Source: Gammaproteobacteria bacterium (GTDB lineage Bacteria > Pseudomonadota > Gammaproteobacteria > Pseudomonadales > Cellvibrionaceae). Taken from it: a stretch of 64,000 bases of DNA. The notes beneath the pieces were generated by a model. That model did not search any database. It was not told the DNA's origin and saw only the letters and a program-made list of their open reading frames with translations. Positions 17,410-27,427 of the stretch are shown in pieces. How positions within the stretch are numbered: position 1 is the stretch's first letter; every line of letters starts with the position of its first letter. The stretch is from contig SEBU01000001.1 in NCBI GenBank assembly GCA_004173475.1, forward strand, positions 1,612,001-1,676,000, given 5' to 3'. A program made the position numbers and the translations under genes.

Positions 17410-20304
17410 TTAAATAATTGGCTTGGTAAGAGCCATATTTAATTTCTGCTCGATCTCATTTTTTATATGCAAATAATGGATTAGTTGAATTCCAGTTTGA
17501 GGCGCAATGAGATCGCGGCAGAGAGAGAGATCTAAATCGGTAATGTAGCAGGGATAGCTTTCACCATTTTTTCGACATGACAATATGTAACTTGCTACAA
17601 CATTGAATAAATTCTCTCCGAATTCCAGTGCAGAAAATTCCTTTCCATCACAATAAAGCGTAAACGTTAAGCCCTCACTATCGTTTGGTTCCGCAACAGC
17701 ACATACATTAATAAACTGAAGTTGACTTAAATCCTGCCCTATAGCTCGTACATCAAGGTAGGCTGTTTTTTGTTTTACATCGCCAATCAACTCATAAATT
17801 TTAATTGCTTGCAGATCTGCTACTTTAGACGCGCCATCAAAAGAATGTTCATGATCCAACGCCTGGCGCTCTACCGCCGAACGAATAAACCGACATAGCG
17901 GACGCAACAGTGTTTGCGTATTAAATAATTCAATGGTTTTACTAAAAAACGCTCCCTTGTGATCGACAATGGTAATTTTGGCTTGCTGTTGTTCAACTTG
18001 ATAAAACAAATAAATAGCCGGTGACTTAATCACTTCACAAAATAAACGTAGCGGTTTGTCTTTCAGGGCATAAGTATCAACCACCAGCGGGCTAAACTCC
18101 ATTTGCGGCAAGGCCAACTTTTCCAGTAACTTTTCATAAGTTTGGAATCGTAAAATTTGTGCGTGTTGTTGAACAAATTGCAACAGTAAATATTCTTCTG
18201 CGATTTCAAAAATGAACCGGGTATTGCGCGTTCGTGTGCCGGAATAAAAGCAGCCAATAACCGCACGCCATAACTCAAGCACGCGTTGTTCGATAGTAGA
18301 CCCTTGGCCCAGACTAAAACATCGCACACTTAAATTTGGCAAAGCGACATGTTTCCCCGGAGGAACAGTGCGCAAATAATACAAGAGGCAATTTACCAGC
18401 GCATCTGTATCGAAATGACGACACACTAATTCACCCCACGTATTACGCTGTATTACATCGGCAGTGATTACCAGGTTTTCCCGCATGCCGCTGTAACCAA
18501 ACGCATCGCGTTGGCTACTCAACATTTGCATACCTTTTTTATGCAAGTCTGCTTGCGGCTCTACACCCACATTAAAGAGTAATAATATTTCGGTAGGCTG
18601 GGCGTTTTGAATAAAACTTTCATGCTCGGTTTTTCCTACCGGCAAAGGCAACCACTGCTGAAGCACATGAATCAATTGGTGTTGTTGTGAAGGATGTAAC
18701 GAAAAATCTCTGGTGACTATATCCAATTTAGTGCCGACTGCAAAAATTCCGTTGCAGTAACACCACAACAATAGCTCCATAAAATTACGTGAGCGTTTTA
18801 TTGGTTCCGATGCCTGGTTGCGCAACGCAAAATCTTGTTGGCTGCCACGGTATGCCTGCCACAGAACAGAACCTGTCTCGTAGGTTTGCACAAAGCACAG
18901 GGTCGGCTCACTTAAATCTTGCGAGATATTCGGGTTTATCCAATCAATCTTGCCAGCTTTTCGCTCGAAAGCAGCATGTAATTTTCGGCCTAAAATTAAT
19001 AATTCGTTACCGCTGATAGCAGCTTCGGCTGCACTTGCTTTATTCATATCAACCAACAAGCGATAACTTTGGCTCAATTCATTCGCCAGCAAATTTCGCT
19101 CGACCAATACATGGGGCGACTTCCAATAAGCGCGATTATCTAACATGTTTAATTCGCGACTATCCCATTTCCATTCCGCTACCAAGCGTTCGAGTAGTAC
19201 TCGCTGCCAGGCTTTAGCAGGATTGCGAGTAGTACGCGATAAAAATTTCCCGGATTTAAAATAAAAGCAGCGCCTAACCAACTCCAAGCGCGCAGGTTGG
19301 TTTTGAGTAACCAAATAATCCTCTAGCCTTTGATAAACTAACACATAGGCATCAACTTCACTGGCATCCATCGTCTGGCCATTGTCCAACGCGCAATAAA
19401 TTTTTCTTTTTAAACCGAGCGATAGAGGTTCATTAAAATTTTCGTTGGCGTACGCCTCCAACAATAATAATTTGAGCACGGACTTATAAGGTGAATCTAT
19501 ACCTTTATACAATTGCCAAATACCCGCGCCCACAAATTCATTGGTGGGAATTTCAGGTATCCCACCAAAATCAATGTAGTCATTGGCTCGCAGAAAACGT
19601 TTTTCGAGTAAATTTTTGGTGTAGCCTGCGTAATTTTTTTCTTGCGCAACAGGTACGAACCACCACAGAGGTAATCTCCCAGCAAGCCAAACTGCGGTTC
19701 GGTAAAATTCGTCCAACAGTAAAAAATGTTGCGCAGTACCGCTTGATTCATTCGTCAGAAGAGTTTGTTGGCCCTGACGAAATTGTTTTGCTTCCATCAG
19801 AAAAAAATGTGCTTCTATGTGAATGACATTAGCCGCCCAATGGCTTAAGGCGCAGCATTTTTCTTGCAGTTCAAGCAGGCCAGATTTACCAAGATTTTCC
19901 GTATGGCAAACCCAAACATCTATATCGCTATTGTCGGCATGAGCAATAGTGCCCAAACTTCCCATAACAAATAAAGCTTCAATTACATTGGTTTTATCCA
20001 CCAAATCGCGCTGATATGTGAAGCTGCGCGCTATAATTTTTGCGATGCGAATTTCTTCTTTACCTGGTGTAAACCCCTGCACTCCAGATGGAGTGAGGTG
20101 GCTGATATAACCGGGTAACATAGGATGATTAACATGGAATAAAAGTGGCAGTAGCGCCAAAAATTGTTGCTGGCGCTCAGACAATGCGGCGAGAGTTCGC
20201 TGATAACGTGACTGATTAAGCTGGATAAAGTGCTGTTTTATTTTGCCTAATTGTTTGCGATCAATTCCCTCATAATCTATTTCATTATCTTTATCCTGGA
20301 TCAT
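17410..20304 (-). CDS. cyaA: Class I adenylate cyclase
   Basis: A 964-residue class I adenylate cyclase, which makes cAMP from ATP in the cytoplasm for CRP-type regulation. The N-terminal catalytic nucleotidyltransferase core has GSLGTIAHADNSDIDVWVC at residues 115-133; Asp127 and Asp129 are the expected metal-binding pair. The remainder (about 500-964) is the regulatory half of the family. Length is slightly above the E. coli protein (848). The gene converges with azurin (6 bp gap) and follows a hybrid histidine kinase gene 48 bp upstream on the same strand, so the two may be co-transcribed. cAMP could tie into the sugar genes elsewhere in the window, but no CRP site was recognised. Confidence 0.93.
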   Translation of the reverse strand: MIQDKDNEIDYEGIDRKQLGKIKQHFIQLNQSRYQRTLAALSERQQQFLALLPLLFHVNHPMLPGYISHLTPSGVQGFTPGKEEIRIAKIIARSFTYQRDLVDKTNVIEALFVMGSLGTIAHADNSDIDVWVCHTENLGKSGLLELQEKCCALSHWAANVIHIEAHFFLMEAKQFRQGQQTLLTNESSGTAQHFLLLDEFYRTAVWLAGRLPLWWFVPVAQEKNYAGYTKNLLEKRFLRANDYIDFGGIPEIPTNEFVGAGIWQLYKGIDSPYKSVLKLLLLEAYANENFNEPLSLGLKRKIYCALDNGQTMDASEVDAYVLVYQRLEDYLVTQNQPARLELVRRCFYFKSGKFLSRTTRNPAKAWQRVLLERLVAEWKWDSRELNMLDNRAYWKSPHVLVERNLLANELSQSYRLLVDMNKASAAEAAISGNELLILGRKLHAAFERKAGKIDWINPNISQDLSEPTLCFVQTYETGSVLWQAYRGSQQDFALRNQASEPIKRSRNFMELLLWCYCNGIFAVGTKLDIVTRDFSLHPSQQHQLIHVLQQWLPLPVGKTEHESFIQNAQPTEILLLFNVGVEPQADLHKKGMQMLSSQRDAFGYSGMRENLVITADVIQRNTWGELVCRHFDTDALVNCLLYYLRTVPPGKHVALPNLSVRCFSLGQGSTIEQRVLELWRAVIGCFYSGTRTRNTRFIFEIAEEYLLLQFVQQHAQILRFQTYEKLLEKLALPQMEFSPLVVDTYALKDKPLRLFCEVIKSPAIYLFYQVEQQQAKITIVDHKGAFFSKTIELFNTQTLLRPLCRFIRSAVERQALDHEHSFDGASKVADLQAIKIYELIGDVKQKTAYLDVRAIGQDLSQLQFINVCAVAEPNDSEGLTFTLYCDGKEFSALEFGENLFNVVASYILSCRKNGESYPCYITDLDLSLCRDLIAPQTGIQLIHYLHIKNEIEQKLNMALTKPII

Positions 20305-20352
20305 AGGTTTTATAAATTCGTTGCAGGGAGAATAAAAGGAAACTAACTAATT

Positions 20353-23025
20353 CTAGCGATCACTTTCTAAAAATTGTGCTTTTAACTGCTCTGCGATAGT
20401 TTTATAAAGCAATTCAGGATTAATAGGTTTTGATAAATAAGCATTCATGCCGGCAGCAATACAACGCTCACGATCACCGCGCATCGCTTGTGCCGTAAGT
20501 GCAATAATTGGAATATTGGGTGATCGCTTACTGGCACGAATCGTATGTGTTGCGCTTATGCCATCCATCTCTGGCATTTCCAAATCCATAAGAACAAGAT
20601 CAAACAATTGATGGTCATTTTTAATAGCAGTAACAGCTTCGAGTCCGTTATTCACGACAGTGACATGCATTGCTTTCTTTTTTAACACACCGCGAACGAC
20701 TTGTTGATTAACCAAATTGTCCTCTGCAACCAGTACCCTGATACCACGTAAAAAATCGTCCTGTTCCGAAGATTCGGGGTGGATGGCGCTGATGCTGTGC
20801 AAATACTCATCTTTGCTAATAATGTTGCTGATTGTTTCCAGCAATCGCGTTTCGCTTACTGGTTTACTTAAAAATTCATCAACATTGAGCGCAAGGGTAT
20901 CTATATTGGAAATTTCGTCACGGTGATAAGCGGACACCAGAATAATGTGTGGGTTGTAATCCAGTATCTTATTATTTTTAATGGCTTCCGCTGCCTCCAT
21001 GCCATCCATAGTGGGCATACGATAATCCATCAATACAAAATGAAACGGTTTACCATTTTCATTTTCCTGGATGATTTTTTCCAACGCTTGCTCGGCCGTT
21101 TCTACATCCTGCACCGCCAAGCCGATGCTTTTAGCGGTGCTCATCATGACGGTACGGGCAATAAAATTGTCATCCACAATCAACGCGTTAATATTTTTTA
21201 AATCGCGAACATGTTTACGCAATAAACGCGAGCCCAAATGGCTGTGGTCAAAACGTGCGGTAAATACAACCTGACAACCTTTTTGCGAAGCAGTTTCGAT
21301 ATGCATCTCACCATTCATTAAATGCACCAGGTGATTACATATTCCTAAACCGAAACGGAGCCGCCCTGCATGACTGATGGTGACGTGATTTTTTAAACTT
21401 TCATTAATGCTGTAAAGCCGATCTTCCGGAATTCCGACACCAAAATCGGTTACTGAAAATTCCAGCTCAATATATTTAACGTTGGCTTCGCGCAACTTCA
21501 CGCCAACAATTACTTCATTGGTTTCGGAGAAGTGCAGGGCATTACTAATCAGTTGGTCAATTACTTGACTGAGACGCGCTGCATCACCACGCAAGAAACG
21601 CGGAACATCTGCTTTAATATCGTAAATGATCCGAACTGATTTATGGATAGCGCTTATTTCGAATAGACGGGATATTTTTTCAAAGAGCTGATCCAAATCG
21701 AAATGCGAATGCTCAAGAATAATTCGGCCGCTGTCGATTTTAGAAAAATCGAGGACCTCATTAATAATATGCAGCAAAGAATCGGCGGCAGAATTTAAAC
21801 TGCCGAGATAACTTTTTTGATGCTCATTCAAATGCGTATCTTTTAACAAATAGCCAAGCCCGATGATGGCGTTCATGGGCGTGCGAATTTCATGACTCAT
21901 GCGCGCCAGGAATTCACTCTTGGTTTTATTTGCCATATCTGCCTGGGTTTTTGCAGCCAGCAGATCTTCACGTGCAAGAATAAAATCGTTGATATTATTA
22001 TTGAGCCCTACACAGCGGGTGGGATGACCTTCACTATCCGGCTCACAGAACTTCATTTTGGATTGCACCCAAATGACTTTTCCGTTTTGGTGCTGCATGC
22101 GAAATTGCAAATTCACATAAGTTTCGCACTGTTGAATAGCGGTTTGGAAACGGTTCATCACCATTTCTACATCTTCGCTGTATAAAAAATAATCCTGAAA
22201 TGTTTGGAGATCACCAGGTAAGTCTTCATAGAAATAGCCGAGCATGCGCAAATAGCTACGACTAAAATAAATTTTCCCCGTGGTGATATTCCAGTCCCAT
22301 AAACCGTCACTACTCGCTTCAATTGCATAATTAAAGCGAGTATCGCGATCATTTAATTTGACCAACAACTGTTGCCGGTCGTACAAATTAAATAATGCGG
22401 TTGCGATAAACATTAATCGATCCAGATCGCGTGTGTACCAACCGCGTGAATCGTCGCGATGCAAAACCACGAAGCCCTCAAGCAGGTTGTAACGCAATAC
22501 CGGAACCATCAGTGAACTGAATATATTGGCACGCAGCAAGGCCGCAGAAGTTTCAGCCACATTGGGATCGGCCGCGAGCAGTGCCACCGGTTTTCCAGCA
22601 TTCAGACTGACAGCGACATTCGAATTTTTTCGCCAGATACCCGCCAGCCAATCAGCCTCGTAAAGCTCAGGAATAGATTCTCTCTGCCAACGGCCTAAAC
22701 ACTGCCAGCAGGAATTAGACGCATTTTGGGGCGTAGTTGGGCTTGGTCCCATAAGCCAAAGACTGCAATCGATAACACCAAACAGGCTACCGAGTTTTTG
22801 CAATGCATCGTTGATGTTGGCTTTATCAGATTCGATAAGAAGATATTGGCCGAAGGGAATCAGCCAGGAATTTTTTATCAAGCCACCTTCTGGAGTCCGA
22901 GTACCGATAGTATTGGCTTTTGAATGGCGTAGCCGCTCCTCCAAGAGCATGACCTCTTTTTCAAGCTGTTGGATGCGCTGCTCCAGCGCCTCCTTATTAT
23001 CTGAGTCTTGATCGCGGTTAGTCAT
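20353..23025 (-). CDS. Hybrid sensor histidine kinase with two receiver domains
   Basis: About 890 residues from ATG 23025; an upstream extension to 23154 is Cys-rich and looks non-coding. The order is a short coiled coil (about 7-35), a GAF-like domain (about 60-225), PAS/PAC (about 230-355), HisKA with phospho-accepting His378 (MSHEIRTPMN), HATPase with ISNALHFSE, DFGVGIPED and FGLGICNHL boxes, then two receivers. Phospho-acceptor Asp residues are in FVLMDYRMPTMDG and LVLMDLEMPEMDG. No membrane helix is seen, so it senses an intracellular cue. No separate response regulator is adjacent. It lies directly upstream of cyaA. Confidence 0.9.
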   Translation of the reverse strand: MTNRDQDSDNKEALEQRIQQLEKEVMLLEERLRHSKANTIGTRTPEGGLIKNSWLIPFGQYLLIESDKANINDALQKLGSLFGVIDCSLWLMGPSPTTPQNASNSCWQCLGRWQRESIPELYEADWLAGIWRKNSNVAVSLNAGKPVALLAADPNVAETSAALLRANIFSSLMVPVLRYNLLEGFVVLHRDDSRGWYTRDLDRLMFIATALFNLYDRQQLLVKLNDRDTRFNYAIEASSDGLWDWNITTGKIYFSRSYLRMLGYFYEDLPGDLQTFQDYFLYSEDVEMVMNRFQTAIQQCETYVNLQFRMQHQNGKVIWVQSKMKFCEPDSEGHPTRCVGLNNNINDFILAREDLLAAKTQADMANKTKSEFLARMSHEIRTPMNAIIGLGYLLKDTHLNEHQKSYLGSLNSAADSLLHIINEVLDFSKIDSGRIILEHSHFDLDQLFEKISRLFEISAIHKSVRIIYDIKADVPRFLRGDAARLSQVIDQLISNALHFSETNEVIVGVKLREANVKYIELEFSVTDFGVGIPEDRLYSINESLKNHVTISHAGRLRFGLGICNHLVHLMNGEMHIETASQKGCQVVFTARFDHSHLGSRLLRKHVRDLKNINALIVDDNFIARTVMMSTAKSIGLAVQDVETAEQALEKIIQENENGKPFHFVLMDYRMPTMDGMEAAEAIKNNKILDYNPHIILVSAYHRDEISNIDTLALNVDEFLSKPVSETRLLETISNIISKDEYLHSISAIHPESSEQDDFLRGIRVLVAEDNLVNQQVVRGVLKKKAMHVTVVNNGLEAVTAIKNDHQLFDLVLMDLEMPEMDGISATHTIRASKRSPNIPIIALTAQAMRGDRERCIAAGMNAYLSKPINPELLYKTIAEQLKAQFLESDR

Positions 23026-23267
23026 GGTTACTAGGGCTATTAGATGGCAGCAAGGCTGACCATTGACTATTTCCCGGAAAATCCTTCCGCGTTTAGCTAC
23101 TGTCTCGTACCTGAAGCAGTGCTGGCAGCTCACCTGAGAAGATGATCGAAACAAAACTGCCCGAGACTAAATGCTAGTTCAGATTAATGGGTTTACCAGA
23201 ACAATAATGTAAAAGGATAAAAAATAACGCCACTAATAAGTTCTTAAGCGACAAGCACTTAGATGAC

Positions 23268-24152
23268 TTAGTCGAGTAACGACTGCCAGTTGAAACTGGC
23301 ATCGCCAAGGGCGTAAAAGAAGGGATTAAGTAACGTTTCTTGCGTGTTGTAACGCAGGGGATTTAAATCACTCGCCCGCACAACCAAACCGCCAGCCGCC
23401 GTTAATACTGCTTGGGCGGCGGCCGTATCCCACTCGCTCGTGGGCGCCAGGCGTGGGTAAAAATCTGCTCGGCCCTCAGCAATCCAGCAGAACTTAAGCG
23501 AACTGCCAGCACTTAAAGACTGTAAAGAGCCAGGCCAGCGCGTCTGTAGTTTCGCAACTAACGCCTTAGCCTCATCACCTACATGACGCAGACTCATCAG
23601 AATATCCAAAGAATCTTGCGCGGCAAAACGCGGTGCAAGTTTGCGAGAGTGCAGGTTGGAAACTAGTTTACCGGCCAGATATTTTTCAGCGCGGGTTTGT
23701 TTATCCCTAGCAACTGAGGATTCAACACCAAAATAGGTTTCGTCAGTGACTGGGACATGTACGACACCAAGGCGGGGTTCCCCATTTATAACGAGAGCGA
23801 TGTTGACCGTAAACTGGCCGTTGCGTGCTATAAATTCGCGCGTGCCGTCGAGGGGATCGATAAGCCAATAAGCCGGCCACTCTTTTCGTTCTGCCAGCGC
23901 CGGCACGGCGGATTCTTCAGAAATCATTGGCAGCGCCAAAAGCTTGGGCAACTCAACAGCGATAAGGTTATGCGCCGCCAAATCAGCAGCCGTCAGCGGC
24001 GAGTCGTCGCTTTTGGATTGAATGTCACTTGTTTCTGGAGAGTTATAAACAGTCAAAATTGCCTCGCCCGCCGCTCGTGCTATAGCGATAAGTCGCGTGG
24101 CAAAAGTTTGATCTATTTCAGGAATCTGGCTCCGGGTCATTGTTGCATTCAT
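23268..24152 (-). CDS. cysQ: 3'(2'),5'-bisphosphate nucleotidase
   Basis: About 294 residues, inositol-monophosphatase fold. Metal-binding motifs are visible: SEES (about 83-86), WLIDPLDGTREF (about 98-109) and the C-terminal WDTAAAQAVL. CysQ removes the 3'-phosphate from PAP, a by-product of sulfate assimilation, and protects cells from its build-up. The ATG at 24152 overlaps the nudE stop in an ATGA arrangement, which supports this start over a longer one at 24179 and implies coupled translation. The cysQ-nudE pairing is common in gammaproteobacteria. Confidence 0.92.
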   Translation of the reverse strand: MNATMTRSQIPEIDQTFATRLIAIARAAGEAILTVYNSPETSDIQSKSDDSPLTAADLAAHNLIAVELPKLLALPMISEESAVPALAERKEWPAYWLIDPLDGTREFIARNGQFTVNIALVINGEPRLGVVHVPVTDETYFGVESSVARDKQTRAEKYLAGKLVSNLHSRKLAPRFAAQDSLDILMSLRHVGDEAKALVAKLQTRWPGSLQSLSAGSSLKFCWIAEGRADFYPRLAPTSEWDTAAAQAVLTAAGGLVVRASDLNPLRYNTQETLLNPFFYALGDASFNWQSLLD

Positions 24153-24706
24153 TTTTGTTGAGCCATTTGCGCTAGCCATTCACGCACTAAAAATAACGCC
24201 GCTATGCTCCGCCCTTCGCAAACATCCGAACGCAGACAAAAGTCCGCAATGCCAGCGATAGGCACCTCAACTACTTCTATCGGCTCGGGTTCATCACCTT
24301 GTAAACGTTCGGGGTAAAGATCTTGGGCTATAACAATATTGATCCCATGCTCCATATAGGATGGCGACAAATGTACTTTTTTCAGGAAGGTCAGTTTGCG
24401 TGCTCCGTAACCAACTTCCTCCTTCAGTTCACGATCAGCAGCTTCAAGAACAGACTCGCCCTGATCTATAGCACCCTTCGGGCATGCGAGGTGATAGTCT
24501 TCCAAACCGACCGCATACTCTTTTACTAACAGGAAAGTATTCTCGTTTAAAACCGGCACGATTAAGACCGCGCCATTTCCACCACCCACCAATTTTTCAT
24601 ATCGCCGCTCCTCACCGTTACTGAAGCGCAAATGGATTTCGTCGGCGCGGAACAGGCGGCTGCGCATCACTGTTTCACGCTTTAATATCTCAGGTTTTGT
24701 CGGCAT
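24149..24706 (-). CDS. nudE: ADP compounds hydrolase, Nudix family
   Basis: A 185-residue Nudix hydrolase cleaving ADP-ribose, NADH and Ap3A-type compounds. The Nudix box follows GX5EX7REUXEEXGU: G-AIDQG-E-SVLEAAD-RELKEEVG at about residues 94-116. ATG 24706 is chosen over GTG 24721 because AGAGGG lies just upstream. The gene is divergent from yrfG and overlaps cysQ by the ATGA junction. nudE/yrfG/hslR/hslO neighbourhood matches E. coli. Confidence 0.92.
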   Translation of the reverse strand: MPTKPEILKRETVMRSRLFRADEIHLRFSNGEERRYEKLVGGGNGAVLIVPVLNENTFLLVKEYAVGLEDYHLACPKGAIDQGESVLEAADRELKEEVGYGARKLTFLKKVHLSPSYMEHGINIVIAQDLYPERLQGDEPEPIEVVEVPIAGIADFCLRSDVCEGRSIAALFLVREWLAQMAQQK

Positions 24707-24755
24707 ACTGCCCTCTTTCACACTGGCTTCTTTAAATAGCGACGACTACTGCTTT

Positions 24756-25421
24756 ATGACCGTACATACACCAATCGTGGATTGGACCCAAATAGACACT
24801 GTACTCCTGGATATGGACGGTACACTACTCGATCTCCATTTCGACAATTATTTTTGGCTTGAGCACTTGCCTAAACGCTACGCCGAAATTCATAAAGTGG
24901 ATTTTGCCACAGCCAGCAAACGTTTGAATGAAAATATCAAACAGCATGAAGGTACTCTTCAATGGTACTGCCTGGAATTTTGGTCGAAACATCTGGATGT
25001 AAACATCCGCAGCTTGAAAGAAGAAATAAAACACAAAATCCAAGTTCGCCCGCACGTGAGGGATTTTCTAACCCGACTACGCCAGTCGCAGAAAAAATGC
25101 CTGTTGGTGACCAACGCTCACCCGCAAAGCTTATCGCTAAAATTGGAAGTCACCCAAATCGACAAATATCTGGACATCATTATTTCATCGCACGAATTCA
25201 GTCAGCCAAAAGAAGCGCAAGAATTTTGGCATGCCTTACAAACACGCGAAAAATTTGACCCAGCGCGCACCTTGTTTATTGATGACACTGCCCGCATTTT
25301 GGAATCTGCAAGAAAATTTGGTATTCGCCACCTGGTTGGCATTCATCAACCGGATAGCAAAATTACCCGCAAAATGGAGGGCTTTCCTGCCATCCACCAT
25401 TTTGATGAAATCATGCCGTAG
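24756..25421 (+). CDS. yrfG: GMP/IMP nucleotidase, HAD superfamily
   Basis: A 221-residue HAD phosphatase. Motif I is LLDMDGTLLDL (about 18-28), motif II is LLVTNAHP (about 117-124) and the Lys/acidic motifs III-IV lie around SQPKEAQEF and LFIDDTARIL. YrfG dephosphorylates GMP and IMP in E. coli. Here it is the first gene of a rightward run yrfG-hslR-DUF4124-hslO and is divergent from nudE with a short shared promoter region of about 50 bp. Confidence 0.92.
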   Translation: MTVHTPIVDWTQIDTVLLDMDGTLLDLHFDNYFWLEHLPKRYAEIHKVDFATASKRLNENIKQHEGTLQWYCLEFWSKHLDVNIRSLKEEIKHKIQVRPHVRDFLTRLRQSQKKCLLVTNAHPQSLSLKLEVTQIDKYLDIIISSHEFSQPKEAQEFWHALQTREKFDPARTLFIDDTARILESARKFGIRHLVGIHQPDSKITRKMEGFPAIHHFDEIMP

Positions 25422-25451
25422 ACGCGTTAAGTTGCGCGAAGATTAAATACT

Positions 25452-25865
25452 ATGCATAAACCTTATCTGGATACCAAAGTCCGTCTCGACAAATGGTTGT
25501 GGGCTGCGCGGTTTTTCAAAACTCGTAATCTTGCCAAACAGGCTATCGAAGGTGGCAAGGTTCAATGCGATGGTCAGCGCGTTAAAGCAGCGAAAGAAAT
25601 TTCGGTGGGAGTTATGCTGGCGATTCGTCAGGATCTTGATGAAAAAACTGTCGTAGTGAAAATGCTATCCGATCAACGACGCGGTTCGCCCGAAGCAGTT
25701 TTACTTTATGAAGAGACCGAAGAGAGCAAAGCGATACGCGAGAAACGCAGCGCGGAACGTAAGGCGGGCATGGCCGCATTCATAGCAAGTGATCACAAGC
25801 CGGATAAAAAGGAGCGCCGTCAGATTCATCGCTTTCAACGTATAAATTTATTGGACGATAATTAG
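25452..25865 (+). CDS. hslR: Heat-shock protein 15, ribosome-associated S4 protein
   Basis: A 137-residue protein with an N-terminal S4 RNA-binding domain (about 9-70: VRLDKWLWAARFFKTRNLAK, GGKVQCDGQRVKAAKE) and a basic C-terminal tail (DKKERRQIHRFQR). Hsp15 binds 50S subunits that still hold a nascent chain and recycles them after heat stress. It lies 30 bp after yrfG, as in E. coli. Confidence 0.93.
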   Translation: MHKPYLDTKVRLDKWLWAARFFKTRNLAKQAIEGGKVQCDGQRVKAAKEISVGVMLAIRQDLDEKTVVVKMLSDQRRGSPEAVLLYEETEESKAIREKRSAERKAGMAAFIASDHKPDKKERRQIHRFQRINLLDDN

Positions 25866-25873
25866 GGACTGAT

Positions 25874-26293
25874 ATGAAAAAAATTTTATTTCTTTCACTG
25901 GTACTCATCGGTGTCACGGCGCAAGCAGAAGTTTATCGCTGGAAAGACGCTAATGGAAAGATGCATTTTAGTGATAAACGACCTGAATCGGCCGCTGAAA
26001 ATATCACTGAAAAAGTGAAGCAAGTGAATGTAGATACAAGCACAGCCGAGCACCAAAAGCTGGAAACAATTTTCCGAAAGGAAAACGACGCCGACCGCGA
26101 ATATAGAAGGCAGCAGGCTAAACCAGATCCGGACCAATTAAGAAGATGCGAAGCAGCGAAGGAATATCTTCGTGTCATCAGCGGGCGTGTTCAATTTATT
26201 GACAACGAAGGTAAAATAGTTCGTGTCACTGAAGAAGAGCGAACCCAGAAAGTAGCCGAAACCCAAGCAATGATTAAAAAAACTTGCCCTTAA
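25874..26293 (+). CDS. Secreted DUF4124-domain protein
   Basis: A 139-residue protein with a signal peptide (cleavage after AQA, about residue 19). It has the short DUF4124 motif VYRWKDANGKMHFSDKRPE (about 21-39), a small beta element common in exported gammaproteobacterial proteins of unknown role. The rest is charged and helical, with two cysteines (Cys in LRRCEAAKEYL and near the C-terminus in KKTCP) that may form a disulfide. It is inserted between hslR and hslO, which are adjacent in E. coli. Confidence 0.8.
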   Translation: MKKILFLSLVLIGVTAQAEVYRWKDANGKMHFSDKRPESAAENITEKVKQVNVDTSTAEHQKLETIFRKENDADREYRRQQAKPDPDQLRRCEAAKEYLRVISGRVQFIDNEGKIVRVTEEERTQKVAETQAMIKKTCP

Positions 26294-26384
26294 TAGGGTT
26301 TTGGTAATACGCAAACTTACGGAACCCAAAAAACTTCCTAACTAGAAAATTTTTGAAGCCCTTTATCTCTTAAGAAAAACCATT

Positions 26385-27290
26385 ATGCCCAGCAATGATT
26401 TATTAAACCGATTTATTTTTGATGACTGCGATATTCGTGGTGAACTGGTCACGCTTAATAAAAGTTATCAAGAGATTTTAGAGCACAATATTTACCCTCC
26501 AGCAATTCAAATGTTATTGGGGGAGTTTCTAGCAGCTGTGGGCTTACTTTCATCGACACTAAAATTTGACGGGATGATTATTCTGCAAGCTCGGGGCGAC
26601 GGCGTGATATCAACCATCATGGCTGAATGCAATCATCACAATAATATTCGCGGCATAGTGCGCCTGAACGACGAGGCAGAATTAACCGAAACACTTGCAC
26701 AAAACGGAAGCATGCTCGATCTACTCGGTAAAGGCGTACTCTTCATTACCATAGAGCCAAAACGCACGGAGAATTTTGCAGGAAAATTGGAGCGGTACCA
26801 GGGGATAGTTCCTCTGGAACAAGAAACTCTTGCGGGTTGTTTGGAAGACTATTTTCAGCAATCCGAACAACTTGCAACGCGTTTATGGTTCGCTGCTGAT
26901 GGCGAGCACGCCAGTGGATTATTAATTCAAGCACTGCCACATCAATTGAAAAAAAATGCAGAAGAAAATGAACAGCATTGGGAAACAATTGAAGCTCTTG
27001 CAGATACCATTACTCCTGAAGAGCTTGTAGCGCTTGAGCACGAACAAATTTTATATAGATTATTCAACGAACACCCGGTCCGAATTTTTGAACCGCGCCC
27101 TGTGAGCTTTGCATGCAGCTGCTCACGTAAACGCAGCGAAAGTGCGTTAATCGCATTAGGCAAAGATGAGGTGGAGCAATTGTTACTGGAGAAAGGCAGC
27201 ATTGATATCGACTGCCAATTCTGCAACCAGCATTATCATTTCACGCCGGAAGAAGTGCGCATTTTGTTAGGAGGCAACGTGTTGCATTGA
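26385..27290 (+). CDS. hslO: Redox-regulated chaperone Hsp33
   Basis: A 301-residue Hsp33. The N-terminal folding domain (about 1-180, DDCDIRGELVTL) precedes a linker and the C-terminal zinc switch: CSC (about 240-242) and CQFC (about 272-275) bind zinc when reduced. Oxidation plus heat releases it and activates the holdase. Close to the family length (E. coli 292). It ends the yrfG-hslR-DUF4124 run, with about 90 bp before its start. Confidence 0.95.
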   Translation: MPSNDLLNRFIFDDCDIRGELVTLNKSYQEILEHNIYPPAIQMLLGEFLAAVGLLSSTLKFDGMIILQARGDGVISTIMAECNHHNNIRGIVRLNDEAELTETLAQNGSMLDLLGKGVLFITIEPKRTENFAGKLERYQGIVPLEQETLAGCLEDYFQQSEQLATRLWFAADGEHASGLLIQALPHQLKKNAEENEQHWETIEALADTITPEELVALEHEQILYRLFNEHPVRIFEPRPVSFACSCSRKRSESALIALGKDEVEQLLLEKGSIDIDCQFCNQHYHFTPEEVRILLGGNVLH

Positions 27291-27427
27291 TCTTGGATGG
27301 TTAGCTATTAATAATTTAGGAATGTATGAAACAGGAACACATGAATGATGAGGACGAAATTCTAAATTCGCTTACCATTAGCTGGGGCTACAAATTCTAA
27401 TTTTTTCCTGCCTCCAAAGTATTGATA

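Noticed and set aside
23026..23154. N-terminal extension of the hybrid kinase
   Set aside because: Cys-rich, with no family-like character; the coiled coil begins after ATG 23025.
27326..27400. 24-codon frame ending in SWGYKF, like a barrel C-terminus
   Set aside because: Too short and without upstream homologous coding; could be a gene remnant, but nothing supports it as a gene.
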